Below are positions 10,034-21,200 of a DNA stretch of 64,000 nt, piece by piece. Under the pieces are notes generated by a model. That model worked only from the letters and a program-made list of their open reading frames with translations. It did not search any database and had not been told where the DNA came from. How positions within the stretch are numbered: the first letter of the stretch is position 1; each line of letters opens with the position of its first letter. The position numbers and the translations under genes were made by a program. Origin of the DNA: Xenoacremonium recifei (Eukaryota > Ascomycota > Sordariomycetes > Hypocreales > Nectriaceae); contig WOFQ01000058.1 of the NCBI GenBank assembly GCA_012184525.1, positions 1 through 64,000 of the forward strand, given 5' to 3'.

Positions 10034-12449
10034 CTATCTGAATAATCTTTTCACCATTTCCTTGAAGGATCTGTGACGTGGTTTGTTCTGAATGGATATC
10101 TGTGAGTAACCTTGGACGTCTGCGAGTAGTCGCAGGCCCCTGATTGTTTCTGGGTGTTCCTCACCAAGAACCTTCCTTTGAAGTTCCAGTGCCTGCTTCA
10201 TAAGTTGCTCTGCTTCGCTGTCCTGACCTTGGATAAACTGTATTACTCCGAGAGACCTCATACTTTTGAGAGTATCTGGGTTTTCCTCACCAAGAACCTT
10301 CCTTTGAAGCTCTAGTGCCTGCTTCATAAGGTGCTCAGCCTCGCTGTTCCGACCCTGCCAAAACCATGCAAATGCGAGGAACCCCATACTGTCGAGCGCA
10401 TCTGGGTGTTCCTCACCAAGAACCTTCCTTTGAAGATCCAGTACCTTATGAAAAAGGTGCTCCGCCTCTCTGTACTGACCTTGTTCATAGAATGTTATCG
10501 CGAGGAGTACCATATTGTGGAGCGTATCTGGGCCTTCCTCTCCATCTACCACCCTTCTAAGCTCCAGGGCCTGCCTATAAAGGTGCTCCGCCTCGCGATA
10601 CTGACCTTGTAGAGAGTGAATTGTCGCGAGGCCTGTTACGCTGTCGATTGTAACTGGGTGTTTCTCTCCAAGTATATCCCGTCCCAAATCCAGGGCCTGC
10701 TTCATAAGGTATTCTGCCTCGCTGTACCGGTCCAGTGATTGATATGCCGACGCGAGCAGTCTCATATCATTAATTGTACTCGGGTGTTTCTCTCCAAACA
10801 CCTCCCGATCAAGGTCGAGCGCTTGCTTAAAAAGGCGTTCTCCCTCGCTGGGCCGACCCTGATGACCATATGCTGTCGCGAGTTGTCTTATAGTCGATAC
10901 TGTATCTGGGTGTTTCTCCCCCAGAGCCTCCTTTTGAAGATCTAATACCCTTAGGCATATCCGCTCTTGCTCTCGCCATCGTCTTCGATCATGTAAGAAT
11001 GTTGAAACTTGGGTCAAAAGTGTTGCCACCTCTATCTGTTTGCCACATACCTCCGCCCACTCTCCAACCCGTATCGCATGTATCAGATACCTTTCGCACA
11101 CATCCCATGTATCCCGGGCCGAGTCTGGGAAAATATCGTTCATGGCACCTATAGCAATGCTGGCGTATTGCGCTTCCCCGTTACTTCCCCTTGTCCTCCC
11201 CTCTCGCCCGGGTATCTTCAGCCGATACCGCGTCGCCTCATGAACAAGCTTATGCACCTCGTAACTCGGTCTAGACTGCCTCGTTTGGTACTCATTGAGG
11301 AATGAGAATCGCATAAGATATGCGGTTGCCTTTTTGACTTCCCTCAGATCATCTACCTGTCCCATCGCCGTTGTTGTGCTGTCTCTGCAAATGGCTGCTA
11401 TCAGCTCCAGCGGTAGATTCTGGCTGTCTAGGTATGCGATGGTATGGAGAATTCGATATGCTGTCTTGTTCTCCTGCTCAATGCGATCGATTGAGACCTC
11501 CCAGGTCTCCAGTACACTGTTTGGAACGTCTGGTCGTCGGTGCCGGTCGAATTGGCTCTCCTTCAGAACATTCCATCTATCCTGTCCTCTTTTTAAGAGA
11601 TCAAGATAGTCTTCGACTGTCATCCGCGTCTCCTGAATATATGCACCAGCCTGCGAGATCGCCAGCGGAAAATATTGCAACTCCTTAACGAGCGCATCTC
11701 TCAACCCCTTATCTTCGTCGTTGCCCTTGGATTTCACCGATATGAGAAGCTTCTGAGCTTCACCGGCCGTCATGGAGCGCACCTCAATAGCCCTCTGTGC
11801 ACCCACAAGTGTGCCCGTGATGCGGGCATCGCGACTCGTCCATAACACAACTCCTCCCGGTGCCTTGGGAATATACCTGAGTAGACTGCGGCTCTCCTCC
11901 TGATCTGACTGTCCGACACCAAAGAGCGCTAGATCGTCCGCGTTATCAAGAACGAGCACCCAGGGTGACCGTGCATCAATCGCGTTGCGCACAGCCTTTA
12001 GGAGTTCTTCGCCATCGATACCGCTACCAATTCCCAGCTTCTCAGCAATCTCCTTATAGTCATGTGTAAAAGTCGCTTTGCTGTCGGAATGCACCCAGAA
12101 GACGGAGTGCTCACGGTCGTTGCCTCGATCATACGCAAACTGGAGGGCGAGTTGTGTTTTCCTGGGTTGGTTAGGCACGCGACAATAACTCTTGGTGGTT
12201 GAACACTCACCCCGATCCCCCGAGACCATACAGAGCCGCACTGCAGTAGTTTGATGTGGGAGGTAGAAGTCGATTCAGCGCAGTCACGAGATCCTGTCGA
12301 TGCACGACCTCTTCGTTGCGAGAATATGGGATAACGTGGATGGGCGATCGGTCAGTCTGATGGAGATTGGTGATGGTGTAATGTTGATCTCCAGTGCCAG
12401 TGTGTACGCTCTGGATGCCCGGCCCGTGATTATGCATAGAGTGCGACAT
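10034..12449 (-). CDS. NB-ARC/TPR NOD-like receptor (STAND ATPase)
   Basis: Two exons (12211-12449 and 10034-12161; 49-bp intron) give 788 residues. Splicing rebuilds the P-loop GLGGSGKT at about 75-82, which supports this intron. Walker B follows (WVLVLDNADD), then an RNBS-like LWTSRD, a PLAISQAGAYI helix in place of plant GLPLA, and VHKLVHEATR at the position of the MHD-type motif. The C-terminal third is six full 42-residue TPR repeats of the kinesin-light-chain type (each with a GEKHP/GEEHP-type signature) and a partial seventh. The start is the ATG of MSHSM, which leaves only about 35 residues before the conserved IPYSRNEEVVHRQDL, too short for a HeLo, patatin or purine-phosphorylase effector domain. 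This short N-terminus carries a Gln/Gly pattern (see findings). In fungi such proteins act in non-self recognition and regulated cell death; that role is inferred here. Confidence 0.88.
10100..10950 (-). repeat. 126-bp tandem repeats encoding the TPR array
   Basis: A 23-base block beginning TCACCAAGAACCTTCC is identical at 10161, 10287 and 10413, exactly 126 bp apart. This matches the 42-residue TPR period. Repeats further from the 3' end of the gene are more divergent. Confidence 0.9.
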
Positions 12450-15400
12450 ATTGGCATTGTGTGCTGAAGGGCTACTTGATGAGTAGATGATGTGACGGGG
12501 GAGTTCAGCTGAGTAGTGAGGCTGAGCCCTTGGAGTGCCGCCAACTACTTGTACACATAAGCAGCCCAGCCAATCAGCCTTGGAGTCAGCGCCCGCATTA
12601 AGCGCCCGTCGGGCGCAAATACAGTTGGATTTCTTATTGAAATATTCAAGATAGCTTGAGCCAAGACCAGAAGCTATTGCTCTCGAATAAACATAAGTAT
12701 TGCTCCACACAAGCCGGTTTAGTGGCGGATAGAACCCGTGAACCCGCTGAAGAGCCTAGAGAGCACATAAGTACCTTAGCGAGAAACTTCGACTTCTATT
12801 AACTACTCCGTATTAACTAAGGGATTTAAGTTAGACCTCTAACTTTCAGGCAGAAGATATAATTACTTAACGGTAAAAAGTCCACCTTTATTATATGTAA
12901 GACCTAGTATCTTCGACTCTCACACTAGCCTGTATATCTATTCCTCTCTGGGCCCTATAATTCTCATGTTTTAGACCTCGAGAAACAACCTCCCACCTTC
13001 ACAAACCCACAAGATCCTCCACTACCAAAGTTCCATGATCCCATCGTGCAAATCCTACGCCGACTCGGCTCTTTCCTCTTGGCGCCCCTCGCGCTCTTGT
13101 TCGACCTTATTCTTCTGTTTGATCGAAAGCTAGTCGAGAACGTGAGTTTTTATTAGACGCTGCCCTCGAGAAATTCCTTCCTAGACAAATCCTGGTTCTT
13201 CCCACTCCGGTAGTACCTGCACCAAAAATGATACATGGCTCGAAGGTCTGTAAGGCCAACCTCAGCATATTCGGGTTACTACTTCCCAGTATTAGACCTT
13301 CCCATCAATTCTTCCGCATGTCTTCTTAAGCGAAGAGACCAAACAAGTCACAAACAAAACAGACCTTGCGTTTCTGGTCCCTACCCGTCTTTCAATGAGC
13401 TTTCTTTCATAATTAGACCATCCAACCCCCTTTGGAACGAACCCTTCTGGATTCGATCTCCAGTAGCACAACTAACCACGATTTGCGGGTGTCCGAGAAC
13501 TCAAGAGAATTCGTCAGCCTCAGCAGCACACCGGAAAGCTCTCTTAAGTCTGATCACCAACCGGCCTGAACCCTTGAGCGCCGTCAAATATTCATCGAGG
13601 CGGTCAACAACCAGCAGCAATCGGGGCCGCTTGCCAACGAAAGAAATTACAAGCTTATGTGTAATATTTATCTGACAAACGAGCGGTTCTATCAGGATCG
13701 CGTCTTTCAGTAAGTCTATATTATTTGGAGCAGTGAGGCCTTAGCCAAGTCGCTTAGAAGCGGTACGTGGCGGATTATACCTAAGCTAATAGGTCGATTG
13801 TTCTTTGCCATGATTTGAGCTAAACATAGACAGAGTCTACTGCGGCAAACTCTGAGTATTCTGCCAAACAGAAGTACATACGAATGGCCTGTAGGCATGG
13901 ATCTTGATTTATGGTCAACTACATCATGAAACGACTTGGAAAGACGCTATAGGACTGTGTTAGCATGAAAGTGGTGATGCACAGTTTCAACGGGACGTTT
14001 GAGATCGATAGCGGCGACAGATTGCGACCCCCTCACCAGCGAGGAGCTTGATCACTTTTTGCGAGCTGGCTGCTCCTTACGAAAGGCCAGGCCTCGTCAT
14101 ATTCGAGCGGGTTATATACAACCGCACCTTCTAGCTAGAGCCTGACACAGATCCTTCGTATCTCGGCACCAAGTGTCTCCCGGGCACGAATATCAGACTG
14201 CGCGCCCACTAACTGGCTTTTTCGTACCGCTTCGTCACCTCACCCGAGTCGAAGAGCACAAGAATCTTCGGCCAGCATCTTACGGACAATATGGGCCTTG
14301 GAAAGACGGAGATGGGTATCGCCCTCTGTGTCTTGTTGCGCCTGGTTCAGCTCAGATGCACTGCCGAGATGTCCGATGTATATATGGGGAGCTCACCTCA
14401 AGTCGTGTATATTTGGTCCTAGGATGGAAATCGGTACTGGCCTTAGATTTACCTGGGTGCAAGACAACGCCGTTGCGGTCTCGAGTGGCGCAAGAAACTG
14501 GCGTGGGAAGATAGTCTGAAGTTACTTTGCGATCTGGAATAATGCCAGGTAATCCAGCCAATTTTCACAGACGCTCCACGATAGCAGCCTACCTCAAACT
14601 TTCCCTTTCGCAGTAAAAAAAAACCACTGTGGTATTCTGGTTGAGCTCTGGATGGATGTAAAGATAAATCTCCATTCATTTCACTTAATCACTATGAGCA
14701 ATATCACGCAAGTTCGCGAGTGACCTCAAAGACCATTTATTAAGTCCGTATATGTATGGGTATGATAGGTTACGGAAGTTATCCCTCCTGAGCTCAAGTC
14801 CACCAGCAAAAGTTGTAATGTCGGTGATAAAACGCATGGTGATCTCCCCATAAATAGATAACTTAGTGTATGCTGTCTTGTCCCCTCGTGCCCCGTCGTA
14901 CGTTCTTATCCCTCCCTTTGCTTTGTTTGGTGGTTAGTTGCCCTGAACTTAGTCCATAGCCGTCTCGACGTAACATAGGTCCCAATCAAGCGTTGGTACG
15001 TTGCTTGGGGGTCTGGCTGGATTTGGGGTCTTTAGTTTTCTTGGTAGTCTATGAGATGTTAGTGTTAGTTCGAGGTTCCAGAGCTTGGACTAGTTGTTGG
15101 ATTCGGGTTTTATGTACTTGACAAACGAGGTAATGACTTCAAATGATTAGACCCAGAAACTACTTACCGACTTGGGTTTTTGAGGTGCAACACACCACGC
15201 GCCAGCGTGAGCTACAAGGTTGTCTTGTGTCTTCTTCTTGTGGTGCTTGATGGGGTCGATAGCCATGATGAGGGGTGCGTCAGTTAGAGTCTTGAGTTGT
15301 AATCGGGTATTGAATCTCGAAGAAACTGAAGAAGATGGGGTTGATGAACTTCCATTGCTTCCACAATTCTTCCATAATCCATAGATCTTAAGTACTCAGC

Positions 15401-16240
15401 AATCACCGACATCCATGGATACATCATCATGGCAAACGGACTTGCCATTTCCTATTCGAGTCATGCCAACGTTGAGCATAGTTTGCTTTAATGATGGGGA
15501 ACTAGCGACTCATCTCGAAACCACGGGATCTATCAAGTGAACCGCTTTCTTCAGCTGCGGCCTGTATATCAGGACTATCTGCTTCGTATTCCATTCATAG
15601 TTCTTTGCCATTACCCAAAGCGGCAATGCCAACACCATACCTCCGCTTTATGAACGGGGCTGTCATTTTAGCAGCCTGGCGACAGCATCATCTGCATCCA
15701 GAACCCTGTCAGGTTGTGTTGAGAGTGTCGATCCGCGCTGCGGGCGTCTCGGATGCCGACCCAACAGATCACGATTCAGTGCTGTGCGAAAGACTTTGTC
15801 ATTTCCATACCGGGGTTAGCAGATGGCCCCCAATGCTACTCATCTGACCAACAAATCAGATCAGCGTGAGGGGCGGCGGCCTCTTCTGCTCAGGCATAAC
15901 ATAGGCAGCAATTGGAATTGCCTCATGCGGGAAAGCGTCGTAAGGCAACCAGGAAAAAGCAAACATATGTTCAGCTGGTCTTCGAATCGGCCAATGAGAG
16001 GTTGTGTCTTAGCGCTTCCAGGGGGCGGTTCAGATGAAGGCCAGGTGAGGCGTTCATCCTGCAATGCTTATTATCAGGGTAGTTAAGATTGAGGGTCTGA
16101 CTCTTTTACGAACATGACGTTTCTGCCGTTCAGTCAGCCCGCTGGGCTTACCGAATGGCCAGACTATCCTCTGCCAACTGCCAACCAACAAATAACACAA
16201 ATGCCCCAACAATACTCCTGTCCTCAACCTCCTCCCGACT
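12450..16240. other. Gene-poor interval with possible relics
   Basis: About 3.8 kb without an intact gene. Bases 12780-12960 are AT-rich. An open stretch at about 12930-13140 (+) encodes a hydrophobic segment (LLAPLALLFDLILLFD) but has no start codon and ends at a GTGAGT. A Walker A-like fragment lies at 14250-14423. The heptamer TTAGACC occurs four times between 12831 and 13419. The mixture suggests decayed accessory DNA beside the NOD-like receptor, but none of it can be assigned confidently. Confidence 0.45.
14250..14423 (+). pseudogene. Possible SNF2/helicase relic (motif I fragment)
   Basis: One frame reads TDNMGLGKTEMGIALCVLL at 14282-14338, which closely resembles helicase motif I of SNF2-family ATPases (D-x-MGLGKT). 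The frame stops at 14421-14423. Upstream, the words expected before motif I appear only in a different frame, so the fragment looks frameshifted and truncated. No further helicase motifs were found downstream. This is a weak call from a single motif. Confidence 0.3.
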
Positions 16241-18622
16241 ATGGCGCCCAAAAAATGGACTTGGGTCAATCGTCGGGAGCCGCGGGCGGCTGCCATCTCG
16301 AATAAGCTGCTGGACCAGTACAAGGACACCATCCACGATCTCTACCTGGAACGAAACTGGTCTCGCGCTGATGTTATCGCTTACTTGACTGCTACCTATA
16401 AAATTACTATATCGTAAGTGTCTTGCCTTAGGATTCTCTGATGTTAGTTTGCATCGATACTGACTCTGTGGACCAGCCCTGACCAGTTCTCCAAGGCCAC
16501 CAAGCGTTGGGGCTTTCGCAAGCAGAATTGTCGTCAAGATACCTCATCCCAGTCAACAGAATCACCTGCACGGTCAGAGTCCGATATTTCGACATCATCC
16601 AAGTTTTTTTCCTCTCCAGAGCACTTCAAAAGGCCTAGGAGTGGAGAGAGTGCTTTCACTAATCACTCTGGAGGTTCTTTTCGTGGCCACCAACCGCCAG
16701 CCAAGAGACCAAAGCCTGGCACCGCTCCGAGTGTTCGGCCTCCTTCTTTTGACAACATTAGCCCAGTGGTCAGCCCGATCGAAGACATCTCTGACCCTAT
16801 AGAGGACTCACCACCAGCGACAACTTCTCCCTCAACATCTCCGCACGCCGTAGCCTCGCTCAGATTCTTAGCCTCGGATCATCAAATCGACGACGACGAT
16901 GTGGTCTCAGCAGAGTATTTTGCCTGTTGCTATCGTTACAAAAAGGCCTTTGGCTATTTTGCCATGACCTCGTTCCCGTTTCAGCAAAAGACCAAAGACC
17001 CCAGCCTTAGACGATCGCGAATGCTCGACATGGCGAGGAATGCTAGGTCGCCATCGACGCGAAATATTGCGGCTGTCATTCTGGAATCCGAGCTCAGGGC
17101 CAGCTATGATCCGCTCAGCAGAGATGGCATCCTATTCAACGCCCATAATGAGACCCAGATCAGTCCAGTCACATCATTCTTGTTCCATGGATATTTGGCA
17201 CGCATCTACTCTTATAAAGCGGATTGCCTTGACCTTGTGCAAAAACATCTCGACCTTGCTAGGGCCTTTACCAACAACTACCACTTGCTCGACCCGGCTC
17301 CATTGGATCTCTGGGCTCTGCATTTTCTTCAAGAGGGATCAGACCATAAATACATCTTCAACGACGTCTTGGACAGCATCAAATACGACCAGCACATGCT
17401 TGCCATCACCATCGAGTCGTGTCTCGAGTATTGCAAGGATAAGCTCGAGCTTTGTATCGAGACAGGCGAACCTTCGCAGATGACTAACCTCGACCCAACA
17501 ATAATGAGCTATTGGAGTCAGCAACAGAGCTCTCTTCACATTTGGGCAAAGTCGGCGTTCCTCTTCAGCTTCTTGTGGAAACAACTGCAATTGGTCCCAC
17601 TATGTAGAGGCGAGCTCTTCTGGCCTCACAAGGATGCCATGCCCGACATCTCAGCTACACACTTTCTGATGATTGTTTGTAGAATGATTGTCTGCAAGTC
17701 GCGGTCCTTGTCGGAGATGAGACCTGTTCTTGAAGAATGCCCAGATCTTCAGACCGGCTTCAACATCGCAGACGCACCGCTGTACTTAAGGGCTATTGAC
17801 GTTCTCATCTCCGACGGTGAATCGTCCCCGAGAGAAGCAAAGAGGCAATTCGTTACTCAGTTCCTTGAACATCACTCTTGGTCGCCACCCCGCCGTCGGC
17901 GCCATCCGCTTGTTCGACAAGTCGAAACCTACCAAATAGAATGTCTTGAATCGGTGTTGACCAGAGAGAAATACTCTCGGTCACGGCCAAAGACCCCTGG
18001 GACACCCCGAGCGTCAGAAGCCCCTCAGATTGATATCCAGCAGCCACGAAGAGTCTCCTTTTCCGACTTCCTCAACTGGATGCATCAACAAGTTGAACCT
18101 ACAGAGCCAGAGGACGGGGCCAGTCAAGAGCCCATATTTAAACCGAGACCATCCTGGGCCTCCTCCAGCATCGCCTCGCGCTCAACGGCATCTTTCAATG
18201 CTCGAGAGCTTTATATACGCGCCTTGCGGGGGAATCCGCCCATGGCCAGATCCTTGGCATCGCGTGCATCATCCGCCTCCCAGGAATCGACATCTAGCTC
18301 CCTTCGGAGATTCCGAGCTGCGGGCCACACCGTCTCTGTCAACTTGACACCGAGTCTGCGTCGGTCTAGCCCATGGGCCTCGGGATCTGAGACCTGGAAA
18401 GATTTGGAAAGAGAGTGGCTTTCTATTTATCCTGGCTATGACGATGAAATAATAGTAGAAAATCCTGAACTAGGGGCCTTGCATGAGGTCCCAGAGGGTT
18501 CTACCAACGAACTGGGGACCATCAAAGAAGCAAACGACAGCGGAACAGAGGGGTCTAAGACTCCTCCAACTCCTCCCACTATCCGAGCAAGACTCGGCAA
18601 TTTTCTCAGGGGAAAGGGATAA
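16241..18622 (+). CDS. Clr5-domain protein
   Basis: Two exons (16241-16413 and 16477-18622; 63-bp intron) give 772 residues. Residues about 15-75 match the Clr5 domain pattern: a start rich in Lys/Trp, a helix ending IHDLYLERN, a helix VIAYLTATYKI, and PDQFSKATKRWGFRKQN. The intron sits inside this domain, and joining the exons restores it. Residues 80-190 are Ser/Pro-rich with basic patches (KRPRSGES, AKRPKPG) that could be nuclear-localisation signals. A helical middle part (about 200-480) follows, then a Ser/Arg-rich tail to a basic C-terminus. Clr5 is named after a fission yeast silencing factor; in filamentous fungi the domain is common and mostly uncharacterised. The gene converges on the sugar transporter with only 134 bp between stop codons. 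The function is unknown. Confidence 0.8.
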
Positions 18623-18756
18623 AGCAGAATGACCGGACTATAATGATTGCATGACACTTGGAGTTAACGGGATAGGAAAGGCGGTAATGCGGTGCAGTAT
18701 TAATACTTGAGTCTATTTGGGTTATTGCACCCATCTTAATATCCTTAATCAACATA

Positions 18757-20607
18757 TTAGACCTCGACATGCTCTGGTTTTGTTTGTTCAGCACCTCGAT
18801 CCTTCGAGTTCTTGTCATCATGGAAGCCCTGCTCTGTCTTGCCATCGACTTCGTCCAGCAGCCGTCTCGCCGCCACAGCAACCACACCACCAGCCTCGTC
18901 AATACGACGGTGATACTCCTCCATGTTCTTGCTGACGAGGAGGCTTTCGCTAGTGAACAGGAGGTCGATCTCTTCGAGCGATCGCTTCGCGACCTCCGGG
19001 TAGAATAGCCAAACTATGGGAGCAACCACGATGTTCATTGCACCGAAGAAGAGGTACGTGCCGTATCCGAGCTTGTCCAGCATGATGGGGATGACGAACT
19101 GAGTCATGCCACAACCACAGGCCCAGCCGAAGATGGTGAAGCTGTATCCCTTGGCGCGGATCTCCTGGGGCCAGATCTCGGTGCCGTAGATCCAGCATGG
19201 AACAATGTTGAACATGGTGAAGAACCTACTTGGGTTAACTAAGTATTCCTTACTTCGTAAACATCACTTGCTTACCAGATATACACAAAGACGAAAGAGG
19301 CCGCGGCAGTTCCAAGCTGCTTTGACTTATCCATATCGGTATCTGCAGTATCTTGAGAGGTTTTGATGAAAGCGGCAACGAGGAATAGCGAAATCCCCTG
19401 AGTGACGAACGAGACTAGGAGAGACTTGATTCGCCCCATGCGGTCAATGACCAAGGCCGCTGCCGCAGTGCCCGGAACACCGAATGTGTTGACAAGGCCC
19501 GAGAGCCAAAGCGACTTGTAGGCATCGAAGCCGGCTAGGGTGAAGAGTCTACCAGCCCAGGCTGCAATGGCAAGAATGCCTGTCCATTGTTGGATCCATT
19601 GGAGAGCAAAGCCCATTACGGCTCGTCGTCCGAGATGCAGGTTGCCTGAGTATCGACCGCCGAGGCAGATATTAAGGAGGTCGTTCCGCTTGTGGTGTGT
19701 AGCTTCGACGATAGCGTCGAGCTGCTCGATTTCTTGGATGATACTTGGGTCATCTGCAGATAAGTCTCCACGAAGTTTGCATAGAATACTGACGGCCTCG
19801 TTCCGCTTTCCATTGGCAATTAACCATCTACGTCGATATGTTAGTTCTGTCCGTGGTAGTTACAGCTCATGAAGACTAACCGCGGTGATTCGGGCAAGAA
19901 AGGGATGGCAGCAACCACAATGAGCAACGGAATTGTCATCCAGGCCAAGGGAAACCGCCATCGGAATTCAACGTTGGTGTTTCGGATGCCAAAGTTGATC
20001 CAGTAGGCAATGACGATGCCGAGGTAGTTTGCCACGAAGACGAGGGAGAAGCTAGAGCCGCGATCGTGCGCCTGCGACAACTCGCTGACCCAGGGCGGGA
20101 TAATGGCGTTAATGAAGCCGATTCCCAGCCCGGCGATGACGCGAGCGCAGATGAACATGTTTGAGTTGGTGCTGCCGGCCATCAGAGCAGCTCCTAGGAT
20201 GCCGAAGCTGGTGCCGACGACAACGCCTCGCTTGCGGCCGATCTTGTCGCCCACCCATCCTGCAATCAGTCAGTCAACAACACAGGATGTATTGTATTTA
20301 TTCAACGTACCGCCGATGAAGCATCCCCACATTCCGCCGAAGTAGTATGCGGCAGCGAGACCTCCTTGCTTGGTTGAGTCTGTCACCACACCGTCCGAGC
20401 CAATGCCCGCCATGTCAATGAATCCAGGTGTCTCGCTGACAGTGCCCAGAACTCCCTGGTTATAACCTATACATTGAATCAGCTACATGATAGACAGCCT
20501 GTGAACATATACATACCCTCGTAGATCAAGGCCGTGGCCGAGACCAAGTTGACAAGGAACAGCAATGCCTTTCCAGGCACATGGTGCCAGATCTGAAGAC
20601 CACCCAT
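18757..20607 (-). CDS. MFS sugar transporter
   Basis: Five exons (20517-20607, 20311-20466, 19881-20259, 19276-19827, 18757-19225) with four introns of 50-53 bp give 548 residues. Family motifs occur in the expected order: GDKIGRKRG after the second membrane segment, PESPRWL before the central loop, GFALQWIQQWTG at the start of the second half, YGTEIWPQEIRAKG and YPEVAKRSLEEIDLLF at the end. About twelve hydrophobic segments are present, so this is a plasma-membrane hexose/disaccharide-type proton symporter. It is divergently transcribed from the sugar kinase at 21201, sharing a 593-bp promoter. This suggests that it imports the kinase substrate, possibly a 1,6-anhydrosugar such as levoglucosan. 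The substrate link is inference from position only. Confidence 0.9.
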
Positions 20608-20859
20608 AGCGGTGCAAAATATGAATGATGAACAGTTCTAAGAAAGCGGGCTGTAACAAAAGGTGTCTAGGAGATTCTGTTGTCCAGAGGATGGGATCTG
20701 CAGGCGTTTATATGTGTGAGACCCCGGCAATAGATGAACGGCCCAAGCAAAGGAGAAGGGTCCCTAGCGGAACGAAAAGGAACCTCATGACACCTCAAGT
20801 TCTCTAGAGGAAAACAATTGCCTATGCTATGTGCATGAGATCCGGGAGGATGGGTCAAT

Positions 20860-21046
20860 CCGGGGGATTTCCTGGAGTGCAAAGCTGGGGGAGTGGGGGA
20901 CGCCAATTCGCTTGAACGCTTAAATGCTTGAATGGCAGAGAGGTTAAGCAGCGAAATCATAATGTGCCTGGACTATTTTTTGGCCTTTTAAGCGTTTAAC
21001 CGCTTAAGCAAGGAACGGACTCCTTGAGCAACGGAGCTACCCCCAG
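20860..21046. promoter_or_regulatory. Cluster of CreA/CRE1-type sites (SYGGRG)
   Basis: Matches are CCGGGG (20860-20865), CTGGGG (20885-20890) and GTGGGG (20893-20898) on the plus strand, and CCCCAG (21041-21046), which is CTGGGG on the minus strand. Two are only 2 bp apart, and paired sites are the form usually needed for carbon catabolite repression. The consensus is short, so individual sites may be chance. Confidence 0.45.
20917..21007. promoter_or_regulatory. CGCTTAA repeat group with a 7-bp inverted repeat
   Basis: TTAAGCG (20988-20994) and CGCTTAA (21001-21007) form a perfect inverted repeat with a 6-bp spacer. A third CGCTTAA lies at 20917-20923 in direct orientation. This looks like an operator for a dimeric regulator controlling the divergent pair; no binding factor is known. 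Confidence 0.4.
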
Positions 21047-21200
21047 CTTCGGAATGATATACTTCGGCCAAGTCTTCATCGATGGTCGCATATTATATCC
21101 GCGGTTCATCTGGTTTCAGCAGATTCCCGTCCTACTCATTGTATTACACTTGCTTCCCTAGGTAGTTCAATATCGCACCTCATCACCTGGGTATTTCGCA

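Larger units (their letters stand above)
20608..21200. promoter_or_regulatory. Bidirectional promoter of transporter and sugar kinase
   Basis: This 593-bp stretch separates the start codons of the divergent transporter and kinase. It contains several matches to the CreA consensus SYGGRG and a CGCTTAA/TTAAGCG repeat group, listed separately. No other gene is present; the short open frames here have no domain. Confidence 0.7.

Noticed and set aside
14173..14514. 113-codon frame overlapping the helicase-like fragment
   Set aside because: It is in a different frame from the MGLGKT motif and shows no domain of its own.
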